Shown here: positions 1 through 6,012 of the stretch, in pieces
Position numbering within the stretch: position 1 is the stretch's first letter
Layout: each line of letters starts with the position of its first letter
Source of the DNA: a bacterium
Lineage (GTDB): Bacteria > Planctomycetota > J058 > JAJDCP01
Assembly: GCA_030428695.1 (NCBI GenBank)
Contig: JAUIEM010000475.1
Span: forward strand, 1 to 6,458
Length of the DNA stretch: 6,458 bases
Direction of reading: 5' to 3'
Notes under the pieces: generated by a model
Told to the model about the DNA's origin: nothing
Databases searched by the model: none
Seen by the model: only the letters and a program-made list of their open reading frames with translations
Program-made: the position numbers and the translations under genes

Positions 1-1647
1 ATCGAGTCCGAGAAGCCCCTGCAGACCGTCTACTCGCCGACCCACGAGGTCGACATCCTGCGCCGCGCCGACGCGACCCAGGTCTCCTACGAGGAGAGCG
101 GCACCCGCCCGGACAAGGACTTCCAGCTCTACATCTCGAGCGGCGAGGAAGACCTCGGGATGAGCCTGTTGACCTGGGACAACGGCGAGGACGGCCACTT
201 CCTCCTGCTGCTGAGCCCGAACCAGAGCGAGAAGGTCGCGACGCAGCCCAAGGATGTCGTGTTCGTGCTCGACACCTCCGGCAGCATGTCCGGGCCGAAG
301 CTGGCCCAGGCCAAGGCCGCCCTCGCCTACGGCCTGCGCAACCTCGCGCCCCAGGACCGCTTCGCGGTGGTCGACTTCGCGACCGGCGTGCGGCCCTTCA
401 GCAAGAACCTGCTCGCGGCGAGCCCGGACAACGTCGAGAAGGCCCTCCTGCGCGTCGAGGAGCTGCGGGCCCGCGGCGGCACCGCCCTGTACGAGGCGGT
501 CGAGTCGGCCTACTCGCTGTTCTCCGCCGATGACGCCCGGCGCGGCATCGTCGTGCTGATCACCGACGGCGAGCCGACCATCGGCCTGACCGACCCGGAG
601 GAGATCCTCTCCCGCACCGGCGACGTCCGCGTGCCCCGCGTGCGCTTCTTCTCCTTCGGCATCGGCACCGAGCTCGACACCCACCTGCTCGACCAGCTCG
701 CCAGCCAGGGCCGCGGCGACCGCGAGTACGCCCTGCCCGAAGAGGACCTCGAGCTGAAGGCGAGCGCCTTCTTCGACAAGGTCAGCTACCCGGTGCTGAC
801 CGACGTCAGCCTCGAGTTCGCCGGCCTCGAGACCTACGACGTGTACCCGAAGCAGCTGCCGGACATCTTCAAGGGCAGCCAGGTCTCGGTCGTCGGACGC
901 TACCGCGCGACCGGCGGGGCCAAGACCATCCGCCTGCGCGGCGTGCGCGGCGCCGACCAGGTCGAGGCGGTCTACTCGACCCGCTTCGAGGGCCGGGACG
1001 ACTCCGCGGTCTCGCGCATCTGGGCGCGGCGCAAGATCGGCTACCTGCTCGACGAGATCCGCCTGCGCGGCGAGTCCTCCGAGCTGCGCGAGGCGGTCGT
1101 CGAGCTGAGCATCGAGTACGGCATCATGACCCCGTACACCAGCTACCTGGTCGTCGAGGACGAGAGCCAGCTGACCGACACCAACCTGCGCCGCGCCTTC
1201 AACGGCGAGGCTCCGGCATCGGCGCCCGCTCCGGGCGGCTTCAGCGGCGCGCCCGCCGACCTCGAGGAGCTCGAGCGCACCCTCGCCGAGTCGCTGCGCC
1301 AGCTCGACGAGGCCGACCGGGCGCCGGATGCGCGCGGCGGACGCCTCGGCGTCGAGTTCGCCCTCGAGCTGAAGAAGATGCAGGGCGGCGCGGACGACGG
1401 CGCCGAGGATCTCGACGCGGCCGCGGCCTTCCTGCGCAAGGTCGGCGGCGAGACCTTCTACCTGCAGGGCCAGACCTGGGTCTGCCAGCCGGTGCTCGAC
1501 AAGGAGACCGGCCGCGAGGTCGAGTTCCTCAGCGACGAGTACTTCGCGCTGCTCGCCGACAACCCGCAGCTCGGCGCGATCCTCTCCCTCGGTGACTTCG
1601 TGCGCTTCGAGCATGAGGGCGAGGTGCTGGAGATCGTCAAGAAGTAG
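1..1647 (+). CDS. VIT/von Willebrand factor A domain protein, 5'-truncated by the window
   Basis: The frame is open from base 1, so the start and any signal peptide lie upstream; 548 residues are visible. Residues 1-50 read like the end of a VIT (inter-alpha-trypsin inhibitor type) domain, with the signatures YSPTHEVDI and DKDFQLY. A vWA domain follows at about 86-260. It starts with VVFVLDTSGSMSGPK and carries a complete metal-ion-dependent adhesion site: D91, S93 and S95 (DxSxS), T161 in RGGTALYEA, and D189 in LITDGE. Residues 340-386 (IWARRKIGYLLDEI ... YGIMTPYTSYLVVED) are the family's conserved helical segment. An Ala/Pro/Gly-rich linker at about 401-419 leads to a C-terminal segment (481-546, VGGETFYLQ ... 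VRFEHEGEVLEIV) also typical of VIT-vWA proteins. Such proteins are thought to bind protein partners through the metal site, often in the envelope, but the ligand is unknown. In-frame ATG 160 lies inside the VIT domain and is not the real start. Confidence 0.93.
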   Translation: MESEKPLQTVYSPTHEVDILRRADATQVSYEESGTRPDKDFQLYISSGEEDLGMSLLTWDNGEDGHFLLLLSPNQSEKVATQPKDVVFVLDTSGSMSGPKLAQAKAALAYGLRNLAPQDRFAVVDFATGVRPFSKNLLAASPDNVEKALLRVEELRARGGTALYEAVESAYSLFSADDARRGIVVLITDGEPTIGLTDPEEILSRTGDVRVPRVRFFSFGIGTELDTHLLDQLASQGRGDREYALPEEDLELKASAFFDKVSYPVLTDVSLEFAGLETYDVYPKQLPDIFKGSQVSVVGRYRATGGAKTIRLRGVRGADQVEAVYSTRFEGRDDSAVSRIWARRKIGYLLDEIRLRGESSELREAVVELSIEYGIMTPYTSYLVVEDESQLTDTNLRRAFNGEAPASAPAPGGFSGAPADLEELERTLAESLRQLDEADRAPDARGGRLGVEFALELKKMQGGADDGAEDLDAAAAFLRKVGGETFYLQGQTWVCQPVLDKETGREVEFLSDEYFALLADNPQLGAILSLGDFVRFEHEGEVLEIVKK

Positions 1648-1650
1648 GCG

Positions 1651-1828
1651 CTTCTACTGACCTCAGCGTAAGTTCTGTCCCGCGAGGAGGTCAGTTCTCG
1701 GAGGACGACGGGAGGGGGTAAACCCCTCCCCTACATGTTTGTCCTACGACTGCTCGAAAACCATGTAGGGGCGGGGTTTGCCACCGCCCGCCGAGCTTGG
1801 ACAGAACTTACGCCGAGGTCAGTAGAGG
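1651..1828. repeat. 178-bp nested palindromic element (MITE-like or REP-like)
   Basis: The outer arms 1651-1680 and 1799-1828 are inverted copies matching at 28 of 30 positions; the arm ends read GGACAGAACTTACGC inward from the right side. Inside lies a second inverted pair, 1709-1737 and 1762-1790, matching at 25 of 29 positions around a 24-nt loop (1738-1761). No protein-coding frame is believable here. The element begins 3 bases after the stop of the vWA gene and fills the gap before the convergent 599-residue gene. Long terminal inverted repeats without a transposase suggest a miniature inverted-repeat transposable element; a REP/BIME-like structure that ends or protects transcripts is the alternative. 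No clear target-site duplication is seen at the edges (left flank ...GTAGGCG, right flank AATACAG...). Confidence 0.8.
1709..1790. repeat. Inner inverted repeat with GTAGGGG-type hairpin arms
   Basis: Arms 1709-1737 and 1762-1790 are inverted copies with four mismatches. Each arm also folds on itself. In the left arm, GGGAGGGG (1710-1717) pairs perfectly with CCCCTCCC (1723-1730) around a 5-nt loop. In the right arm, GGGCGG (1769-1774) pairs with CCGCCC (1784-1789). The common core is CCCCTACATG at the inner ends, with an AAACCCC motif nearer the middle of each arm. The unit therefore resembles two REP-like hairpins placed head to head inside the larger palindrome. It could fold as one long stem or as two small hairpins. 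Confidence 0.75.
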
Positions 1829-1833
1829 AATAC

Positions 1834-1864
1834 AGACGCGGGCGGAGCCGGGCTCCGCCCGTCT
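1834..1864 (-). terminator. Probable intrinsic terminator of the 599-residue protein gene
   Basis: A 10-bp perfect stem, 1839-1848 with 1852-1861 (CGGGCGGAGC / GCTCCGCCCG), closes a 3-nt loop. An alternative register adds an outer AGAC/GTCT pair (1834-1837 with 1861-1864) across a 2-nt bulge. It starts about 30 bases past the stop of the minus-strand gene at 1895. Read on that strand, the hairpin is followed by an interrupted T-rich run (GTCTGTATTCCTCT). The weak U-tract keeps confidence moderate. The large palindrome just beyond could back it up in both directions. Confidence 0.55.
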
Positions 1865-1894
1865 CGCATCGGGACGATGGCCAGACGGACGCGG

Positions 1895-3694
1895 CTACGT
1901 CCCGGGCGGGACGATCTGAAGCCACTGGAACCAGATCGGGTGGTTCTGCTTGTACCACTCGAGGAGCTCGAGCAGCAGCTTCTGGTTCTCGCGGCTGATC
2001 ACCTCGGGCTTGATGCGGTCGAACACGACCCGGATCACCTTCGCCCCGATGTGCTCGAGGGCCTCGCTGCACAGGGTCTGCAGCTCGTTGCGCAGGCGTC
2101 CGGAGTCCGACACCTTGACGCCGCGATGGTGGAAGTCCTCGCCAGCGAAGAAGCGGTTGATCAGCGGATTGAAGACCAGCCGCGAGTGCTCCCAGCTCTC
2201 CATGAAGCGCAGCGTGAAGGTCACGTGCTTCTCGCCCCGCGGCGTGCCGATGCGGGTGCAGACCCGGTAGCGGTGGTCGCCGAGCTCCTCGACGCCCGGC
2301 GCGCCGCTGTACGGATCGGGGCGCATGAAGCCGGACAGCGCCGCGACCTCCCAGCGCTTCTCGGGGAAGAAGTCCACCGCCTCGATCACCCGCCGCTGCA
2401 GCGGCAGGTTGGCGGCCCGCGCGGCGCGGATCATCGCGGCGTAGGAAGCGACCTTCGCGGCCGGCAGCTCCTCCCCGAAGAGCGCGCCGAGGCGCTGCCC
2501 CAGGGAAGGGTCGTCGGGGTCGAGCCCCATCACGTGGCGCTCTCGGTCGTACGGCAGCTCGAAGGTCGAAGAGAACACGGCGAGCGAGGCGTGCAGCCCC
2601 CGCACCGGCGCCAGGGAGGCCGCCTGCATCGCCTCGGCCGAGGCGGCGTAGCCGTCGCACAAAAAGACGTGGGGCCGACCTTCGGCGTCGGTCCAGCTGC
2701 CGACGCTGAAGCTCGGGGCGTAGGTCCCCGAGTCGGTGAAGGGCCGGATGCCGGTCGGCATCGTCCAGTCGTCGTCGACCCGATGCACGCCGAGCGCGTC
2801 CCACTGGTCCCACAGGCCCTGCAGGCGCTTGACCCGCCCCGGGCCCCGCAGGGTCCAGACGTGGACGTGCTCGGGGCGGATGGCCGGCCAGGTCGCGACG
2901 ATGCTCTCGAAGACCTTGGCCCGCGGCGTGTGGAAGTCGAGCAGGATGGAGCGCTCCGCGGCGCTCGCCATCACCTCCTCGGGCACGAGCAGGTTGCCGA
3001 TGTAGCCCTCGTAGGGCTGGCTGATCGCGAGGGGCTGATCGAACAGATGCAGCACCGTCATCGGGCCGGTCGGCTTGCCCTTGGCGAAGCGCGAGGTGTT
3101 CTCGAGGGTGTCGATCGCGGCGCCCCAGACGGTGATGCCCGCCTCCTTGATCTCGCGGTAGAACGCCTCCCAGCGGTAGCTCGGCTGGTTGAGCAGCCGC
3201 GAGACCCGCGCGTCGAGCCATTGCGCCACCTGGGGCCGGGCGTAGACGCGGCCGAAGCCGAGCTGCGGGTTCGACCCCATCTCGGGCGTTTCGCCGGCCT
3301 TCGGCATCAGGCCTTCACCGAGGCAGACCATGATCGCGTGGTTCTCCGGCAGCTGCCGGCTCGCGAACCACAGGGCCTCACTCATCACGTAGGCCGAGAT
3401 CGCGTCGGCTTCCTTCTTGACCCGGTTGACCTCTTCCTTGCTCTTGCCCTGCCCGTCGCCGAAGTGACCGAAGAGCTGGGTGCCGAGGGCGGTGACCGCG
3501 GTGGTCATCGTCGCGAGCCGCTCCATGCGCCCGTCCATGAAGGAGATCGCGCGATGCGGAAGCTCCGGATGCGCCCCCCGCTTCCATTCGACCTCGACGT
3601 CCTCCAACCACAGGTGGAAGCGGTCGAGCACGGCCCGCGTGTCGAAGGCCCACTGCGCGATCAGGTCGCGCTTCTCTCGGCTGCTCTCGCTCAT
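1895..3694 (-). CDS. Uncharacterised 599-residue soluble protein
   Basis: I do not recognise this family. The protein has no signal peptide or membrane segment, so it is probably cytoplasmic. Visible features: a charged helical N-terminus (1-100, with KSKEEVNRVKKEADAIS near 84-100); a hydrophobic MVCLGEGLMPKAGE stretch (122-135); an alpha/beta-looking middle with GKPTGPMTVLHLFDQ (206-220), LLDFHTPRAKVFESIVATWP (251-270) and VHVWTLRGPGRVKRLQGLW (277-295); an aromatic-rich stretch at 310-350 ending in PHVFLCDGY; and a basic helical C-terminus ending in YKQNHPIWFQWLQIVPPGT. Amino-acid composition is natural (many Trp, Phe, Tyr, Lys and Asn), unlike the antisense frame. The start is ATG 3694, supported by AGGA six bases upstream. 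It stands alone on its strand, is divergent from the PAP2-like gene and convergent with the vWA gene. The coding call is firm; the function is unknown. Confidence 0.9.
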   Translation of the reverse strand: MSESSREKRDLIAQWAFDTRAVLDRFHLWLEDVEVEWKRGAHPELPHRAISFMDGRMERLATMTTAVTALGTQLFGHFGDGQGKSKEEVNRVKKEADAISAYVMSEALWFASRQLPENHAIMVCLGEGLMPKAGETPEMGSNPQLGFGRVYARPQVAQWLDARVSRLLNQPSYRWEAFYREIKEAGITVWGAAIDTLENTSRFAKGKPTGPMTVLHLFDQPLAISQPYEGYIGNLLVPEEVMASAAERSILLDFHTPRAKVFESIVATWPAIRPEHVHVWTLRGPGRVKRLQGLWDQWDALGVHRVDDDWTMPTGIRPFTDSGTYAPSFSVGSWTDAEGRPHVFLCDGYAASAEAMQAASLAPVRGLHASLAVFSSTFELPYDRERHVMGLDPDDPSLGQRLGALFGEELPAAKVASYAAMIRAARAANLPLQRRVIEAVDFFPEKRWEVAALSGFMRPDPYSGAPGVEELGDHRYRVCTRIGTPRGEKHVTFTLRFMESWEHSRLVFNPLINRFFAGEDFHHRGVKVSDSGRLRNELQTLCSEALEHIGAKVIRVVFDRIKPEVISRENQKLLLELLEWYKQNHPIWFQWLQIVPPGT

Positions 3695-3727
3695 GCTCGG
3701 TCCTGGCTCGGGGGTTGTGGCGGCAGA

Positions 3728-3746
3728 CTCGACGGCCCGCGTCGAG
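3728..3746. promoter_or_regulatory. Perfect 19-bp dyad (7-5-7), possible operator or leader hairpin
   Basis: CTCGACG (3728-3734) and CGTCGAG (3740-3746) are perfect inverted copies around GCCCG. The dyad lies immediately downstream of the start point expected from the minus-strand promoter at 3754-3782. It could therefore be a repressor site overlapping the initially transcribed region, or a hairpin at the 5' end of that mRNA. It also lies about 84 bases upstream of the PAP2-like gene. In DNA this GC-rich a 7-bp dyad can occur by chance. Confidence 0.35.
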
Positions 3747-3753
3747 GGCAGAG

Positions 3754-3782
3754 AGTGTAGCCGCTACGCCCTGGGCAGCCAA
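3754..3782 (-). promoter_or_regulatory. Candidate sigma70-like promoter for the 599-residue protein gene
   Basis: Read on the minus strand, TTGGCT (3777-3782, four of six to TTGACA) is followed by a 17-bp spacer and TACACT (3754-3759, four of six to TATAAT). Transcription would start near 3747, leaving about 52 bases of leader before ATG 3694. A small palindrome, GTAGCCGCTAC (3757-3767), overlaps the -10 edge and spacer and could bind a regulator. Ideal spacing and position support the call; the base matches are modest. Confidence 0.45.
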
Positions 3783-3829
3783 GGCTTTCGCCGCCGGCCC
3801 CCCGATGGCAGACTGCGCGCGGAGGAGCG

Positions 3830-4462
3830 ATGGAAGCGCCCGAACGCCGCCTGCGCCGCGACGGAAGCCTCGCCACCCGCCTGGCGCGGGTGCTGGCGTG
3901 GGTGTTCCACCCCTTCTGTGTCGCGCTCCCGGTCGGCACGGTCGCCGCGATCGCCGAGCTCGGCCTCGACCTCGGCCACCTCGGCGGGCTCGCGCTCTTG
4001 ACCAGCGCGGTCACGGTCGGGCCGGCCCTGGTCTGGATCGTCGTGCTCGCGCGGCTGGGCTGGATCGGGGACGACTACCTGTTGGTCGAGCGCCGCCACC
4101 GGCCCTACGTCTATCCCGCGATGCTGCTCGGCTTCGTGCTCGACGCCGAGTGGGTCTTCCGGGTGGTCGAGCCCTTCCCCCTCGGCCGCGCGATGGCCTG
4201 GGCGGCCTGCGCCGTCGCCGCCTGCCTGCTGGCGGCGAACCACTTCACCAAGGTCAGCCTGCACTGCGCGGGCAACGCCGGCATCCTCGCGGGCGTCGCC
4301 CTGGTGTACGGGGCGCCGGCCCTGTGGTTGGCGCCCATCCTGCCCATCGTCGCCTGGGCGCGGCTGCACACGCGCAACCACACCCCGGTGCAGGTCGTCG
4401 CGGGCAGCCTGCTCGGGGCCCTGCCGGTGCTGCTGGTCACGCGGCTGTTCCCCGGGGTGTAG
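3830..4462 (+). CDS. PAP2-like (phosphatidic acid phosphatase type 2 related) integral membrane protein
   Basis: This is a 210-residue protein with about six hydrophobic segments (roughly 22-42, 53-76, 94-112, 119-136, 148-174, 187-206), so it is an inner-membrane protein. The PAP2 motifs appear in the divergent form of a branch usually annotated as PAP2-family phosphatase: an ERRHRP block at 87-92 in place of KxxxxxxRP; KVSLHCAG at 141-148 with S143 and H145 in place of PSGH; and ARLHTRNHTPVQ at 177-188, keeping R178-x5-H184 of the third motif. The usual Asp four residues after that His is Gln188. Canonical members remove phosphate from lipid phosphates; activity and substrate here are inferred only. 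The start is ATG 3830, with GGAGG at 3821-3825. It is divergent from the 599-residue gene, and its stop lies one base from the stop of the convergent lipoprotein gene. Confidence 0.82.
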   Translation: MEAPERRLRRDGSLATRLARVLAWVFHPFCVALPVGTVAAIAELGLDLGHLGGLALLTSAVTVGPALVWIVVLARLGWIGDDYLLVERRHRPYVYPAMLLGFVLDAEWVFRVVEPFPLGRAMAWAACAVAACLLAANHFTKVSLHCAGNAGILAGVALVYGAPALWLAPILPIVAWARLHTRNHTPVQVVAGSLLGALPVLLVTRLFPGV

Positions 4463-4463
4463 C

Positions 4464-5675
4464 TCACTCGGGCAGGGTCAGCTCCGGGGTCGCGTCCTCG
4501 CCGAGCCCGACCAGGCGCCCCTCGGCGACCGGCGAGCGCAGCTGCAGGGAGCCGGCGGTGGGGAACCAGGGCCGCGCGCCGACCGGCAGCCAGAGCTCGT
4601 TGCCGCTCTGGTAGGCGAGCCGCTTCGTGGTCCAGGTGCGGCCCGCGGTCTCGAGCTCGACGCCGGCCTCGAGGGCGGTCAGCTCGTCGCTGTAGGAGGG
4701 ACCCTCCGCCTTGAGCATCACGCCCTCGGCGTCGCCCTCGACCCCGACCCAGGTCGTCATGCCCGCGGCCTCGGTGCGGTCGGCGAGGAAGCTGCCGGCG
4801 GTGACCGTCAGCTCCTCGCGCGTCGGCTCGACAGGCTCGCCGGCGGGAGGCGTGGCCGCGCCAGACAGCGGGCGCTCCTTGCCGGTCTCGCCGCGGTTCC
4901 CGGCCCAGGCGCCGAGGGTGCCGCCGCCGTCCTTGGCGAGGCGCAGGGCGAGGATGAGGTCGGGCTGGTTCATCTGGTTGTCGATCTCGAGCAGCCAGGC
5001 CACGTCGTCCTCGCCGACCACCGCGTAGCGGGTCGCCGTCGTCGCGCCGGCCGCGCCGCTCTCGTAGCGGGCCCAGTGGCCAACTGCCATGCCCTCGTAG
5101 AGCAGATGGGCATAGGCCGGCAGCGGGGAGATGAACTGGCTGTAGTCGATGGCGGGCGGCGCGGCGGGTTCGGGCTGGGGCTCCTCCCCGGGCTCTTCGG
5201 CGACCGCGGGCTCGGGCTCCGGCTCCGGCTCCGGCGCCGGCACGAAGCGCAGGCGCTGCTCCTCGCTCCCGCGCAGCAGCTCGCCCCCGTCAGGGCGGTG
5301 GTCGATGTACTCGACCTCTGCCAGCAGGTCCTCCCCGCGCGGGGTGATCTTCCAGGCGGTGGTGAAGGTGCGCTCGGGGAAGTCGACCAGCCGGTAGCGG
5401 GCCTCTCCCTCGAGCCGGCCGCTGCCGTCCCGGCGCAGCTGGAAGTCGTAGGCCTCGAAGACCGCCGCGCCGCCCTCGCTCAGGGTCCCGCGCACGCGGT
5501 CCCCGTCATCCTCGACGGTGAAGGTCTGGGTCTCGCCGTCGTAGTACTCCCGGGACCAGGTGCCGGCGAAGGACTCCGGCGCATCGACCGGCTCGGGCTC
5601 CGGTTGCATCCGGGTGCGGGTGGTCTGGCAGCCGGCGAGCAGGACGGCCAGGGTCAGACAGGACAGGATCTTCAT
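4464..5675 (-). CDS. Two-domain lipoprotein with Glu-Pro linker, function unknown
   Basis: The 403-residue protein begins with a lipoprotein signal: Lys2, a hydrophobic stretch and lipobox LLAGC with Cys16. Residue +2 is Gln, so by the Lol rule of proteobacteria the outer membrane is the likely destination. Residues 34-145 look like a small beta-sheet domain (FAGTWSREYYDG, then alternating strands). Residues 146-174 are a Glu/Pro linker (PEPEPEPEP ... EEPQPEPAAPP), probably extended and spanning periplasmic space; a shorter PEPEPV occurs at 25-30. Residues 176-403 form a second beta-rich domain: EGMAVGHWARY near 194-204, a GEDDVAWLLEI strand near 221-231, and LTVTAGSF at 289-296. That last motif recalls the V-x-AGTF element of several secreted beta-rich proteins of unknown role. 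The start at 5675 is preceded by GAGG eight bases upstream. No enzyme motif is visible. Confidence 0.88.
   Translation of the reverse strand: MKILSCLTLAVLLAGCQTTRTRMQPEPEPVDAPESFAGTWSREYYDGETQTFTVEDDGDRVRGTLSEGGAAVFEAYDFQLRRDGSGRLEGEARYRLVDFPERTFTTAWKITPRGEDLLAEVEYIDHRPDGGELLRGSEEQRLRFVPAPEPEPEPEPAVAEEPGEEPQPEPAAPPAIDYSQFISPLPAYAHLLYEGMAVGHWARYESGAAGATTATRYAVVGEDDVAWLLEIDNQMNQPDLILALRLAKDGGGTLGAWAGNRGETGKERPLSGAATPPAGEPVEPTREELTVTAGSFLADRTEAAGMTTWVGVEGDAEGVMLKAEGPSYSDELTALEAGVELETAGRTWTTKRLAYQSGNELWLPVGARPWFPTAGSLQLRSPVAEGRLVGLGEDATPELTLPE
5209..5238. repeat. Hexanucleotide tandem repeat encoding the Glu-Pro linker
   Basis: Five 6-bp units run in tandem on the plus strand: GGCTCG, three exact GGCTCC and GGCGCC. 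On the coding (minus) strand they encode the alternating Pro/Glu run at about residues 147-156 of the lipoprotein. The unit is a multiple of three, so slippage would change linker length without shifting the frame. Confidence 0.8.
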
Positions 5676-6012
5676 CTTCGAGCCCTCGTGGTGGTGCCAT
5701 CAGCGACACAGGGGGCTCGAAGGGCGGAAGTCTCAACCGGGAACGGAGTTTTCTCGTTCGGGGAGCTGTGTCCGTCCCCGACGCGGCGCGCCTGATCGCA
5801 GCGCGTCCCGGAGAGGTCTGCCAGCCGACACGATGGCGGTTCGTCTGCGCGCACTTTCCACACGCCGAGGAGCTGCTATACTCACTCTGTGACAGCCATC
5901 GCTCACAATTCCGCCAAACAACGGATGGCGGGGCGACTGCGACGGGTGCGTCGGTACCGCGCGGCCTGGAACACCGAGGGTCCGACACACACACCACGAT
6001 GCCGAGGTCCCG
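5676..6012. other. 337-bp divergent intergenic region
   Basis: This region separates the lipoprotein gene (-) from the response regulator gene (+). It holds the ribosome-binding site of the lipoprotein, the strong promoter at 5855-5882 and several short dyads. The dyads are GAAC-GAG around a TTTT loop with one bulge (5741-5759), CGGGGA/TCCCCG (5759-5764 with 5775-5780), GACGCG/CGCGTC (5780-5785 with 5802-5807) and CCGCCA/TGGCGG (5911-5916 with 5926-5931). No convincing promoter for the lipoprotein was found; a TTGAGA hexamer is present on its strand near 5735, but no matching -10 box. I see no tRNA-like or known RNA structure. Confidence 0.6.
5855..5882 (+). promoter_or_regulatory. Extended -10 sigma70-like promoter for the response regulator gene
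   Basis: TGCTATACT (5874-5882) is an extended -10 element differing from TGnTATAAT at one base. TTTCCA (5855-5860, four of six to TTGACA) lies 16 bp upstream. Transcription should start near 5889, giving a leader of about 124 bases before ATG 6013. This is the best promoter match in the window and stands out in otherwise GC-rich DNA. Confidence 0.6.

Noticed and set aside
1738..1761. AT-richer loop of the palindrome as a promoter
   Set aside because: No paired -35 and -10 hexamers at a workable spacing are seen on either strand.
1877..3760. Long plus-strand open frame (627 codons) antisense to the 599-residue gene
   Set aside because: Its composition is typical of an antisense shadow in GC-rich DNA: rich in L, V, A, D, E, H, R and Q, with almost no Phe, Tyr, Trp, Asn or Ile. 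It has no family signature, whereas the minus-strand product is balanced and has a good start site.
3715..4614. Plus-strand open frame of 299 codons overlapping the PAP2-like gene
   Set aside because: The product is Arg/Pro/Ala/Gly-rich without motifs. The overlapping frame starting at 3830 gives a coherent membrane protein with PAP2-like residues.
5890..5911. AATTGTGAGCG on the minus strand, identical to half of the lac operator, and TGTGA-N10-TCACA resembling a CRP site
   Set aside because: The other lac operator half is missing and no sugar genes are nearby. CRP sites have a 6-base spacer, not 10. Probably coincidence.
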